Shown here one piece after another: positions 1-10,319 of a stretch of 64,000 bases of DNA. Each line of letters opens with the position of its first letter. The first letter of the stretch is position 1. The notes under the pieces are model-generated. The model had not been told where the DNA came from, did not search any database, and saw only the letters and a program-made list of their open reading frames with translations. The position numbers and the translations under genes are program-made. The DNA is from Phycomyces blakesleeanus NRRL 1555(-) (taxonomy: Eukaryota; Mucoromycota; Mucoromycetes; Mucorales; Phycomycetaceae): the NCBI RefSeq assembly GCF_001638985.1, contig NW_017265152.1, forward strand, positions 314,849 to 378,848, given 5' to 3'.

Positions 1-317
1 ACCCTGTCCGCTACCAAGACACCATTGGACTTGTTATTGAACGAGTTCGCCTTCCGCATCACACAGGTAATTTATAATAAATGGATGTCAGAAACAGGTG
101 AATAAGAAATATAGCTCATCTCCTGTTTACATTATTTTCTTTTAAAAAAAAAGACAGTCTGCGTTGGTACTGTGAGGGATGCAAAGATATATTATACGAA
201 GAAAGCTTCCATTGTGTTGACCTTGGATCACAGCTAAAGCCAATTATCGAGCGATTTGCAACAAGTAAAAAATTGCGGACATGTAAAAAATGTGGTGTAC
301 TCAATTCCACGAAATAA
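1..317 (+). CDS. BNA1: 3-hydroxyanthranilate 3,4-dioxygenase, C-terminal part (truncated by window edge)
   Basis: Two exons, 1-66 (reading frame from base 3) and 154-317, stop TAA at 315-317. The intron at 67-153 is GT...AG and splits an Asp codon. The translation holds PVRYQDTIGLVIER, then RWYCEGCKDILYEESFHC, and ends with a second Cys pair, RTCKKCG. The paired C-x2-C motifs are the C-terminal rubredoxin-like metal site seen in fungal and bacterial 3-HAO; the catalytic cupin core lies before the window. Known role: a cytosolic non-haem iron enzyme that opens the ring of 3-hydroxyanthranilate, giving the precursor of quinolinate for NAD synthesis. Only the last third of the protein is visible, but the match to the family tail is strong. 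Confidence 0.9.
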
Positions 318-2219
318 GCATTGAAACCAACACTATGGGAGAGAATGTCGATTTTGAGGGTAATTTGAAGAGTATTCTCAAAGGTAATTCTAGAATTGGG
401 AGAAAGGTTGCAAGTAATTAAAGAAATTAGTAAGCTTTGACAAACCCTAGCAACTTCTTTAATCACATGCTGATCTCATTAAATTTAGGATGCTTTGAAC
501 TTAGTTTGGCATCTTGGAACTGATATTTATTTATTTTTTTAAAGAAAAAAGTTGCTTTTCATTCAGGGTCATTTTAAGTGAAGGTTGTATATTGGACTAT
601 TCATCAGATTGCAGTTGGATAAAGAGCCAAATAGAGCCTATAGATTACCTATATTTCAAACTAGGACTTAAATAAACCCTCGACATCAAACAAATTAATA
701 AATATGAATTATACTTCTTTAACGCAATATTATTTTCTGTTTTATAAAGTGGTTTTTCTTCTTTTTCTTTTCAACAAAGTACCGAAGCATTAAAAAAATA
801 TGGATATACTTACACTTGATAGTTATCAAGGTTATCACTTCTAAACTATGGGCAAATATTCTTACTTCTCAGAAAGACATGTACTATATAGCGACTACTA
901 AAAAAAAAGACGACGCTACAAGAGACTACTTTCAAAATGTTTTTGCTGCCTTGAACTTCCTCTACACCCTTTCCCAATTACGATACAGTCGAGAAATTCC
1001 GGGGAGGCTCACTAGTGTCATTCAAGTTGGAAATACTATACGACTAAGAGAACATGTTCTGGAGAATTATAGCGTGAGATGAAGGCGGACTAGTACAAGT
1101 CTACGAACAAGCTACAGAGGGACAGCTGTTAGAATAGCACCACTGATAAGAAGATTATTTTTAAGAAAATCAGGTATTGATAGGTGTCCTAAAAATGTTA
1201 TTTTGGTAAGCTATTGAATCTTTTGAATAATATAGTAGAATAACTTACTATTATTTTGTGCTGTATGGACATAAGAGATACTTTTTGTCAATCACAAAGA
1301 TGTGGTGCTGAGTAAACTATAAAAAAAAATGGGGGAGACAAGAGTAGAATATTAAAAGGATGTCTTCATTTTTGAACCACAATAATAAATAATGAAATAA
1401 AAATTAAATAGGCTTATATATATATATATATATCCCTTTCTTTCTTTAATGTAATACAGTTTCTTTACAGCTAAGGTAAAGAATTGTATGTCAAATAACG
1501 CTATTTTTTAAAAGGTTACAATTATATCGGAAATGAAAAACCTCGTTTGTTTTCTAGAAATATCAAACCTCATTGATCTTCCTTTCATCTTCTTCTAAAA
1601 AGTTCAGATATTTAAGTCAATATTCTCCTTATATGTATACACAGAAAATATTTATCACCAAAAAAAAGACCTTCAATTTATCATGTCTCATACTAGAATA
1701 TTATTCTTATTTATCTATATTGTGGCATCCCACTCTATTTTTTCTTCTGTTTTAGTATTTTTCAACAGAATTAAGATATTCAGGATATTGCTCTTTTCAA
1801 AAGCTTATTAGTAGTGGCTTTTATAAAGACACAATGCAGAAACAGGATTACATATGGTAGAAAAATGGCGACTTTAGTAGATTTTTTTTTGAAGATAGTA
1901 AAGATCCTGTAGCTATGGCTGTCACATCAGTGACTGTGTTTGTGTAACATATTTTTTGATGGAAAATCCAGTTTAACAACACAGATTCTCAAGATGAGAT
2001 TTCTCCACACAATTTTTTTTTATTGGGTGATAGAACAAATGAAGCCAGAGATAAAAAAATTAGTGTCAGAGCTTTACTGGTGCTTGGTTGGGAAGCAGTC
2101 GTGCTTTAGAAAATAAGCGTTATCTTAAAACACTCTTTTTTTTTTTTAATATTCTTTTTACCAAACCCCTTTTCTTCCCTCTCTTTCTCCCCCCCCCCCC
2201 CCTTTCTTTCTCTATTGCA
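318..2219. other. Intergenic region with possible decayed coding fragments
   Basis: No intact gene recognised. There is a (TA)n run near 1418-1433. Open stretches at 816-1200 and 1880-2100 on the + strand translate to protein-like text broken by stops, for example SYRGTAVRIAPLIRRLF around 1120-1160 and LLGDRTNEARDKKISVRALL around 2020-2080. These look like decayed transposable-element coding sequence, but no family can be named with confidence. A C-rich pyrimidine tract with 14 consecutive C (about 2189-2202) sits just before the carrier start codon and probably lies in its 5' leader. Confidence 0.4.
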
Positions 2220-3489
2220 ATGTCTGACCTGGCTACTATTGTTGATGTACCTTCCCAGAAGACAGGGTATACTAATTTTGTGTTCTCTGCCGAGAAACAA
2301 CAAGACTAAATCATCTATCAGCTCTTCTCAGGCTATCATCGATTGTGCCAGTGGTACTGTTGGAGGCATTGTCCAGGTTCTTGTTGGTCAGGTAAGATAC
2401 AGAAAGCCGTAGTCGAGATCATGAATATTAATATCAATTATTTCCTTTTTATACCTATAAGCCATTTGATACCGTCAAAGTGGTAAGTAAATCTTTAAAC
2501 ACAAATCGACCATTCAAAAACTAACAAACTTTTTCTTAAATGATAATAAAGCGTCTTCAAACACAATCTACCACTAATCCTGTTTACTCGGGTATGATGG
2601 ACTGTGTACGTCAGATCAGACAGCGCGAAGGTCTTGGAGGCTTCTACAAGGTAAAGAGAATAATATTCCAGCACCACATCAAGAAATTACTGTTTTAGGA
2701 TATTTTTTCTCACACCTTCTGACACCCGCTCTTGATTCGTTCAGGGCACAACAACCCCACTGGTTGGTATTGGTGCTTGCGTATCGATCCAATTCGTTGT
2801 TCTTGAGTCTATGAAACGCACCTTTGCCGGAAAAAACAACGATCCCTTGACAAACACCCAGTTTTATATGGCTGGTGCCGCAAGTGGTGTTGCCAACTCA
2901 ATTGTATCTGGCCCTGTTGAGCACATCCGTACCCGGCTCCAGGTCCAGACTGGCCCCAATGGATACAAGGGTCCTGTCGACTGCATCAAGCAGATCTATA
3001 GTGCTCATGGTCTAGCTGGAATCTACAAGGGTCAGGCAATAACTGTTCTCAGAGAATTCCAGGGTTATGGTGCCTATTTCCTGGCTTACGAATGGCTGGT
3101 GAAGCGTTCGATGGAAAAGACTCAGCGCAAGAGAACTGAATTGCCTGCCTGGGAAGTATGCATGTACGGTGCTGCCGCCGGTTACGCCATGTGGATGACT
3201 GTGTATCCCGTTGATATAATCAAGTCCAAACTTCAGACTGATGGTTTTGATAAGGCCACACGCAAATACTCCTCTGCTCTTGATTGTGCTCGCAAGATAA
3301 TGGCAGTTGAAGGGTTTGGTGGCTTCTTTAGAGGTATTGGTGTTTGTCTGTTGAGAGCAGCACCTTCCAATGCGGCAACATTTATGGGGTAAGTTGACGA
3401 ACCTGGATATATGCTTCTTTTATATTGATCATTTTACTTGTATTTATATTTGTAGCTTTGAATTAGCCATGCGTATGTTCTCTCACTAG
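2220..3489 (+). CDS. Mitochondrial carrier (SLC25 family), YMC1/carnitine-ornithine carrier-like
   Basis: Six exons: 2220-2246, 2305-2391, 2462-2482, 2552-2650, 2745-3388, 3456-3489 (303 aa, usual for the family). It has three tandem carrier repeats. Each starts with the P-x-[DE]-x-x-[KR] signature: PFDTVKVRLQ in repeat 1, PVEHIRTRLQ in repeat 2 and PVDIIKSKLQ in repeat 3. The start region AGT/SGTVGGIVQVLVGQ and the third-repeat tail resemble yeast Ymc1, so an inner-membrane transporter of amino acids or carnitine-like substrates is likely; substrate is not provable from sequence. Exon 3 is only 21 nt and encodes exactly PFDTVKV. The first intron is the least certain: I chose a 58-nt intron with TACTAAT at 2269-2275; a 38-nt version starting at 2268 would also stay in frame. 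Confidence 0.9.
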
Positions 3490-4694
3490 AAAAATGACAT
3501 TATACAAGATATATTACACATACACACATACACACTCATACATTTGTATAAAATCATGCTCTCTGTTTTTACCCATTTTGTTTTACTTTTTCTATTTTGG
3601 TGAAATACCTCTATTGTATATGTATGTATGTGTAAACAGCGCGTGTGTGTATATGGGAGTATAAGCATAACTTGTAATATATATAAATTCATTCCTTATT
3701 CCTCATCATTCTTGTTTGACGTCCCAGTATCGTACTCCACAAATCTACCCAAAATATCTTGACCGCTTGAAAAGCTCTTTTTTTTGTCTTTCTCTTCAAC
3801 CTCAACTTGACTGCATTGCATGAACATTAAAGCAATACATATATCAAGTGATAAAATAAAAGCTTAAAGTCGCTTTATGTAATTTGTTCATCTTAGTTCC
3901 TATTGGAATTTTCAAAGAATAAGGTTTTTTCTTCTCAGTAAAGCTCACTACATTTAAAAAGAAGGGAATTATACCATTCAGCAAAACAAAACAAAAAACA
4001 ATTACTACGTGAAGCTGGTTTGGGAGAAAAATATGATTTATTTCATATCATCAGTTACATAAGAATATATTAAGGTATATACAGATACCAGCGAAGACAT
4101 GCATAACAAGAGATCAATTGAGCGCAATTTAAGTCGGCCAGCCTGAATTCGGTTGATACAAATAGTCTTTATCGCAGCCAGTACAAAGTCCAACATAGTT
4201 AAAAAAAGCAATTGCAGTATAATCATAATTTCCAAATATCGCAAATATAACTCCCCAATACAACCTATATTTACTACATCCGTGCTCTTGAATTAGAATA
4301 TATTTTCAACTATTAGACTCTAAAAAATCACTTGTAGGTAAAATTGATATATATCACATTAGAGTAGACATTACTCAAAAATGCCAAAGATATCATACTA
4401 CTAAAGACTAGATTAGTAATATAATTTAATATAAAAATAATAAGCACTGGTAGAATCATAGAATTATAAAAAGTAAAGAATTAAAGCAAATGCTTGCAGA
4501 TATATTGCTAATGGCAATGGTGATTGTGCACAATACAGAGAACATGAGTATAATGAGATTCTCTTTGTTCTCTAGATTAACAATAATGAAGTCATTTAGC
4601 TTTCGGTATGCAATAGAACCAATCACATCACAAAAAGTGTGAATGGTGGAGAGTGTCTATGGGAGTTGCATTTCAGAGAGAAATTATTATTATT
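3490..4694. other. Intergenic region, no gene seen
   Basis: AT-rich sequence after the carrier stop. TACACA/CACACT and TATGTATGTATG simple repeats occur around 3515-3640. No ORF with recognisable protein content on either strand. The right edge is the 6-bp ATTATT duplication flanking the next MITE. Confidence 0.5.
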
Positions 4695-5075
4695 AGGGGA
4701 TTTCAACAGTCATTCAAGCTTTTAAACTTAAGCTTTTGAGTTTAAATTTGAGAAATGATTGGCTGGAATGAACCTATAATCACTAAAAAAAAGATTAAAA
4801 CTCTCGAACAAAATCGTTCAAGAGTTTTAAGCTTTTAATACATCCTTGCTTAAATTTGATTTTTTTTTTATGGAAATTTAATAAATCCTTGATGTAAATA
4901 TTTCTGTCTCTTTCAACACTACTTTAAGCTTATGTCCCATTATCACAATGTCTAATAGAACTGAAAGAAGCATTTAGGGTACTCAAAAACACTTAGCAAC
5001 TCTTACGTATCATTGGTTACTGCTTTAAAACTCAAAGCTTAAGTTTAAAAGCTTAAAGGACTGTTGAAACCCCCT
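4695..5075. mobile_element. 381-bp MITE with about 50-bp terminal inverted repeats
   Basis: The left end reads AGGGGATTTCAACAGTC and the right end, reverse-complemented, reads AGGGGGTTTCAACAGTC. Both continue as an arm containing AAGCTTTTAAACTTAAGCTTT, giving about 49 paired bases with only a few mismatches. Both ends are bordered by ATTATT (4689-4694 and 5076-5081), a plausible 6-bp target duplication. If the terminal A/T is excluded, a TA dinucleotide duplication fits equally well. There is no coding capacity, so it would need a transposase supplied elsewhere. The right ATTATT is directly shared with the neighbouring 5082-7214 element. Confidence 0.75.
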
Positions 5076-5081
5076 ATTATT

Positions 5082-5324
5082 TGGTGTGCATAGACTAAAA
5101 GTTCAAAAAGGGCAAAAAAAGGACAAATTTTTTAATCGACTCTAATCAGCTAGTTTTCTTCCATTGTCACTAGGATTGAGAAGAGAAGCATTTTTTTATG
5201 GAGAGGATGTGCCATATAATGATAGGTCTAAAAAAACATGCGATAAAAGGTTCTCACTTAATGACAGAGACGGGATTATAAGCACTATTTTATTTAATAT
5301 GTATTTTGAACTAATTTTGAACTT
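5082..5324 (+). repeat. Left inverted repeat arm of the composite element
   Basis: This arm contains an open stretch (5164-5350, +) translating to RREAFFYGEDVPYNDRSKKT followed by CDKRFSLNDRDGIISTI. The right arm encodes almost the same peptide on the minus strand. Differences between the arms are few and often conservative (Y/H, S/C, I/T), as if a coding sequence were shared before decay. The peptide was not recognised. Confidence 0.7.
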
Positions 5325-5670
5325 TTTTAAAAAAAATGGTGTGGACAGGTGAAAATATTTTATTTTGGGTTTTTCTAGGCCTTGCGCATTTTAGCATATT
5401 GGCTACCTGATGAGAGCTGAAGAATAAATGAAAATAATAAAAAGTAACCCCCTAAATATGAGGGGGAATAAAAAAATATGTAAAAAGTGAAGGATAAATA
5501 AAGAAAAAGTATGAAACACGCATGACAGAGACAAAGATGAATAGTCAGAAAAACAGTGAGAGCACGTAAAAAACCCCCTGTGGGGGAAAACGGCTTTTAG
5601 AAAGACTAAGACTAAAAATAGATAATACAGCTGGTAAGAATACAGGTGAAATAAATATATAAGAAAAATA

Positions 5671-6089
5671 GAGAACCCGTTGGGATGTGATATTTTCAAA
5701 GACTGCTAAAAAAGAATTATTAGTGAAACCCAGTCAAAAAAAAAGAAAAACTCAACCACAGTTGATGAAAACATAAGTACTGTGACAAACATACGAGAGA
5801 TACATCTTAATAAACTTGGCTTTCCAAGACTTATTCTCTTAAGTAGATATATAGAGACGACCCTTGACTATATTATGTTTATATTTGAAGTTGAAAAACA
5901 AGCTTAATTCTTAATAAAAACTTGGTGATGAAAGGGAGTGAAAAACTAGAAAACTCCCAATTTTTCACTCCATTTCATCACTAAATGGCCTCCCTCAGTA
6001 AAATTTTACATATTTTCATTGGAATTTCAATCGCCGCGTAAAGCAAGAGTGAGTGAAAATTCTAAATTTTCACTCGACAACGGGTTCTC
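5671..6089. mobile_element. Nested 419-bp MITE with 12-bp TIRs and TA target duplication
   Basis: Perfect 12-bp inverted ends GAGAACCCGTTG (5671-5682) and CAACGGGTTCTC (6078-6089) are each bordered by TA (5669-5670 and 6090-6091), the signature of Tc1/mariner-type insertion. Inside are strong hairpins: GTGATGAAA...GAGTGAAAAA pairing with TTTTTCACTCC...TTTCATCAC at about 5926-5984, and GAGTGAAAATT/AATTTTCACTC at about 6051-6075. It has no coding capacity and sits inside the 5082-7214 element, so it inserted later. Confidence 0.7.
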
Positions 6090-6192
6090 TAATAAATGGC
6101 ATGAAAGAATCGAGAATAAGTAACTAGGTACTGACGGCACTCGAATTGGGAACGGATTTCAGCAGGGATAGGAACTCCAAAGAGGGTGTAAA

Positions 6193-6281
6193 TGGTGTGG
6201 ACAGACTAAAAGTTCAAAAAAAGGGTAAAACAACTTCATCCAAAACTTAGTCAATCAGACTAATTTATGACTGTCCACACC
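6193..6281. repeat. 89-bp mini-element sharing the composite element's tips
   Basis: Begins TGGTGTGGACAGACTAAAAG, like the outer ends of the composite element, and ends CTGTCCACACC, giving an 11-bp inverted repeat. A further direct copy of TGGTGTGGACAG lies at 5337-5348, and the bases around it pair as an inverted repeat with 6271-6310. The same terminus thus occurs at least four times in 2.1 kb. Confidence 0.5.
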
Positions 6282-6494
6282 TTTATTTTTAAAAAAAAGT
6301 TCAAAATTTTTTTTTGTATGGAGCCAGGAAAAAAAAGCTCAGGATTTTATTAAAGGTCTCTGATTGAATAGGAAAAGAGAAAATTAAAATATTTGTTTGT
6401 AAGGTTTTGTAGCTTATATGATGTTTTTGGCTTTTAAATTTTATGGTTGTTTTTGTTTTTGTTTTGTTTTTGTTTTTTAAAAAAAATGGAGGAG

Positions 6495-6976
6495 TTATGG
6501 AGAGTCCAGCTCTAGTTCAGAGCAGAGACGAGAAATTGACTTGCGTGCAGTGTGGAGCACCGCAGAGGGAAGGAAAGGGACAGAGTTAAAGTGGAAAGAC
6601 CAGTGGTGATCCCAAATAGCCAGGATAGTTAGGCCAAAGACGGAGAAAGCAGGGATCGCAGGGTTAAGCGTGGGGGGGGGGGGGGGGGGGGGGGGGGGAA
6701 AAAAAAANNNNNNNNNNNNNNNNNNNNNNNNNNNNNNNNNNNNNNNNNNNNNNNNNNNNNNNNNNNNNNNNNNNNNNNNNNNNNNNNNNNNNNNNNNNNN
6801 NNNNNNNGGGGGGGGGGGGGGGGGGGGGGGAAAGACGAAGGATTGGAAAGCGTTTGAGAGGACAGAGGGCAGAGGGACGGTGCCGAAGAATTCCAACCAA
6901 ATGCCTGTCCACACAGCAGATTTTAACGGGCAAGCGAGAAGAAAATGTTCTTGCGTCTCGATGGACACCTGGCAAA
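6495..6976 (-). pseudogene. Remnant of a non-LTR retrotransposon reverse transcriptase C-terminus (zf-RVT-like)
   Basis: Minus-strand reading gives ICQVSIETQEHFLLACPLK followed by SAVW, matching the C...E-T-x-E-H-x-x-x-x-C-P zinc-binding motif found after the polymerase domain of LINE-type reverse transcriptases. After the N gap the frame resumes with LTILAIWDHHW, typical of that C-terminal region, and ends with a stop at 6495-6497. The polymerase core is absent and the gap interrupts the frame, so this is a fragment. It abuts the right inverted arm of the composite element without a visible junction sequence. Family assignment rests on the motif only. Confidence 0.55.
6708..6807. other. Assembly gap of exactly 100 N between poly-G runs
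   Basis: Left flank is about 27 G followed by 9 A (6672-6707); right flank is about 23 G (6808-6830). The 100-base length is a conventional scaffold placeholder, so the true distance is unknown. The G homopolymers are a likely cause of the break. Confidence 0.95.
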
Positions 6977-6979
6977 TAG

Positions 6980-7214
6980 TAAGTTCAAAATTAGTTCAAA
7001 GTACATATTAGATAAAGTTGTGCATATAATCCCGTCTCTGTCATTAAGTGAGAACCTTTTATCGCATGTTTTTTTAGACCTATCATTATATGGCACATCC
7101 TCTCCATGAAAAAATGCTTCTCTTCTCAATCCTAGTGATAATGGAAGAAAACTAGCTGATTAGAGTCGATTAAAAAATTTGCCCTTTTTTTGAACTTTCA
7201 GTCTGTCTACACCA
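6980..7214 (-). repeat. Right inverted repeat arm of the composite element
   Basis: Inverted copy of 5082-5324. On the minus strand it encodes RREAFFHGEDVPYNDRSKKT and the following 30 residues in step with the left arm, then runs directly into the reverse-transcriptase remnant at 6976. Homology with the left arm stops after the shared TTGAACTT. Confidence 0.7.
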
Positions 7215-7220
7215 ATTATT

Positions 7221-10200
7221 TTGGAGTTTATAAGTTGAAGAAAAAAAGTACATAGCCAGCCAGACCAAAGGTGTATATATGTATTTATTATTTCATTTTC
7301 GCCCTGAATGTTTCGAGAAGATTTCTATGTTTTGAGCCATATTGATATATAATGAGTTTTGCCTTTTTTTCTTTAAATAAATAAGATAAAATACATTGGC
7401 AAATATTGCACCTAGATTATATATATATATATTTACATGTAAAGGCGCCCATAAAAAACAGAACAAAACAAAAAACAATTTATTTTACAGGCAAAGACAT
7501 TCATTTCTTCAAGTCTGACAGTAAGATCAAAAGCATATATCAATTTTTTTTTGCAGTGTATATAAAATAGAGGTTTTTTGAGATTAAGCCAATACGTAAT
7601 AACAAAAGGTCAGTATGTATACAAAGTAATATCATATATTTTCTTTAGCACAGAGTCTCAATAAGACTTACCTACTGCCTCGTTTTATCTCCAACCTGCA
7701 TCGATCACTTTACAGCATTTGCCGAGTCCCCCCGCAGAAAAATTTCAAAGTACTGATATTCCGCCAATCGCTTCTTTCTTTGAATCTGATCTTTTGTGTA
7801 TCACCGCAAATGTTCAAAAAGAAATAAAATGGGATCTGCCCATACTTGTATAACAAAAACAAGTTTCTAAGGAAAATATAGAATATAAATGCTCTATTTT
7901 ATACTTGTATATCAATTAGTTCGGAATAACTAGAGAAAATTAGCCGAAGTTGGTGTGTATATTTTATTCTTGCAGAAAAGACAATCATGTAAAGGCAGAT
8001 CAATATACTCTTTATATATATATATATAAGTCGATTAATATCAAAGAGAGATTGAGGAGTAGTAATGAAGTAGTTTATTTAAATAGAAAATGTATGTATA
8101 TCATCATCATCATTAAAATACATTATATTGTTTGATTTATGGGCTCTTTTATAGCTCTATAGGATCTCTTAATATTATGTCTACCTGATATTGCATTCCT
8201 TTGCATTTTTCTAAATATATATTTAATGAGGGCACTTGTGCCATTTTTGATTTGTCTCTTATTAATAATTAACTCGAGAAAACTGTTGATCTTGGAAGTA
8301 CTTCTTCCACCCTTGCTTAGCTTTTTTTTTCATGTCAATGGTTAACATTTTGTTGATACACCAGATCTGTTATTTATGTAACCATCTAGCATAAAATCCC
8401 GCTATAATTGATTCACATAGTATCCTCGCTTGCCTAAAATTATGGGATATTGTGCCAAAGGTAAATTAACGCTGCCTAAAACATTCATCAAATTAAGAAA
8501 AAAGTAATCGACGGTAAGCTTTGCCCTGTTGTATTCTCATCATATACTACCTTTATGTATGCATTAACTTCACCCTATCTAACACGGTTCTTTATTATTA
8601 GAGCTTATATTTATTTCATCTATTCTTTAGACTGGTTGTCCAATTAAATTTACACGTTCATGTATGTATATGTGTATGTGAAAAAGAGATTGACAGTTCT
8701 TGAACCAGCTGTAGAGATATAGTATAGTAAAATGTCTAATAATGTATATAGTATGCTAAATGACATTTGTTAGTAGTTTGGACGTCACCCCCGCTATTTT
8801 TTTTTAAAAAAAGAAAAGGGTATGTTTTATATTTTTGGGCTCAAAGTTGGATCCCAAGGTCATCAAACATCGAACACCCTAGATTCATTTAATTGTAAGA
8901 ATTACTCCTTATTCACCTTTTATTCTTGATAATTATAAGTATTATTGAAGTGCTTGTTTAATTATAATTTCTCTTTGTTGATTTCAAACTTTATTTTATT
9001 TTTTTCCGGTTTACAGATATTTTTCTCGAAGGCCGATTCTGTACTTGCCTTGCACAAACATAGTCGTACAAAATAGTATTGTTCATTGGGAGTAAAACTC
9101 ACTTTATGTTATTCTGAGAGTCTGCTTAACAACATTTTAGTCAGCAGGGGGCCGAGCAAATAGTACAGCCAGATTGGGTAAATCAAACAAATACATTTCA
9201 AGACGATTGTAACTCTCAACTAGGACATCTGATATTACTCCCTTTCGCCTGGCTCTGGCTTTGGCTTTGGCTCTGTTAGTGACAGTTTGTAAAAGAGAAA
9301 TCAAGAGTGAGAAGGGAGTTATTATGCACTCCCAAAGATCATATGTATATATATACATTTTGGATATTCATTTGAGAACAGAAACGAATGAATATACTAA
9401 CAGCTGTAAAGCGGTACATTATTTACAGCTTAATATGGTAAAGGGTTATCTTTATAGGGTAAGAAATGCTATAACACATGGGTAAAAGTGCTGTCTATAA
9501 TATCCCTCAAATTGAAACCCTTGATAATTAATGCAGATCGATTTATATTCTCCTTTGGAGGGTGTGTATTAAAAACAAAAACAAAAGCGATGTTCTTCCC
9601 TTCTTTACTATTGATTTCTATAAAAATAATAATCAGTTCAACAGGTCTTGTATTATCAAAATATAGTAAGGAAAATGCCGTATATTTTTTTCAATAAATC
9701 ATAATAATCACCCAACATATCAGAGTTCCTGTCACTAAAAGCGTAGTTTTGTGGATAAACAAGTGTAGTGTACCGAATATTCATAGAGTACTTGCAGTGA
9801 CGATCATTCGAGAAGTGCATCATGATCAATAAATATGCTCAAATGTATTTTTATGCTTAATGCCATTCGACATGAATAAATTGTCATGAATAGTTTAATT
9901 TAGTAAATAACATTTGCGTAGGATGTATTTTAAGAGGGGAAACAAAACATGTACACTGTACGCAGCGGATAAAATTAGCCAGATCTGATAAATTCTTCCA
10001 TGTAACAATATTTTTTTTTATAAAAAAAAAGAATAGATTATATAATAAGCTATTTTCTTTAGCATGCTCTAAACCGTTCGTTATTGATCTTTGCGCAACG
10101 GCAAAACAATATGAAGCACTCAATTTAAACCTGGATCAAGTTGCATTGATTGGCTAAAGACTATTAAATTAAACACAGACATCAGATAAGGGCGGGGAGA

Positions 10201-10319
10201 AGACGGCCGACTAATTGTATGGTAGGTAAAAGCAGGAAAAAAAAAGTATATATATAGTGCTTGATCTGCTAAGAAAAATGTAGTTTATTCATCTTCTTGA
10301 TCTCTTTGTCTACACCAAA
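7221..10319. other. Intergenic region, no convincing gene
   Basis: About 3.1 kb of AT-rich sequence. Short open stretches (for example 9137-9358 minus and 9261-9485 plus) have low-complexity or hydrophobic content and no recognisable domain. There are TATATA runs near 7420 and 8020, and a short repeated CTGGCT/TTGGCT tract at about 9249-9275. No tRNA was recognised by eye. Confidence 0.45.

Larger units (their letters stand above)
5082..7214. mobile_element. Composite 2.1-kb element with long (about 240-bp) terminal inverted repeats
   Basis: The two ends, 5082-5324 and 6980-7214, are inverted copies of each other at roughly 90% identity by eye, starting TGGTGTRxAxAGACTRAAAG and running inward through a shared short reading frame. 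Flanking ATTATT at 5076-5081 and 7215-7220 could be a 6-bp target duplication (a TA duplication is the alternative). No intact transposase lies inside. The interior holds a nested TA-flanked MITE, an 89-bp mini-element with the same tips, a LINE remnant and a sequence gap, so it appears to be a landing site for other elements or a composite built from several copies. Confidence 0.65.

Noticed and set aside
6664..7011. ORFs reading through the N gap with poly-Gly or poly-Pro
   Set aside because: They are artefacts of G homopolymers and undefined bases; only the minus-strand RT-like frame shows real motifs.
9137..9485. Overlapping ORFs on both strands near 9.3 kb
   Set aside because: The region's openness comes from a short CTGGCT/TTGGCT repeat; peptides have no domain and no splice-linked continuation.
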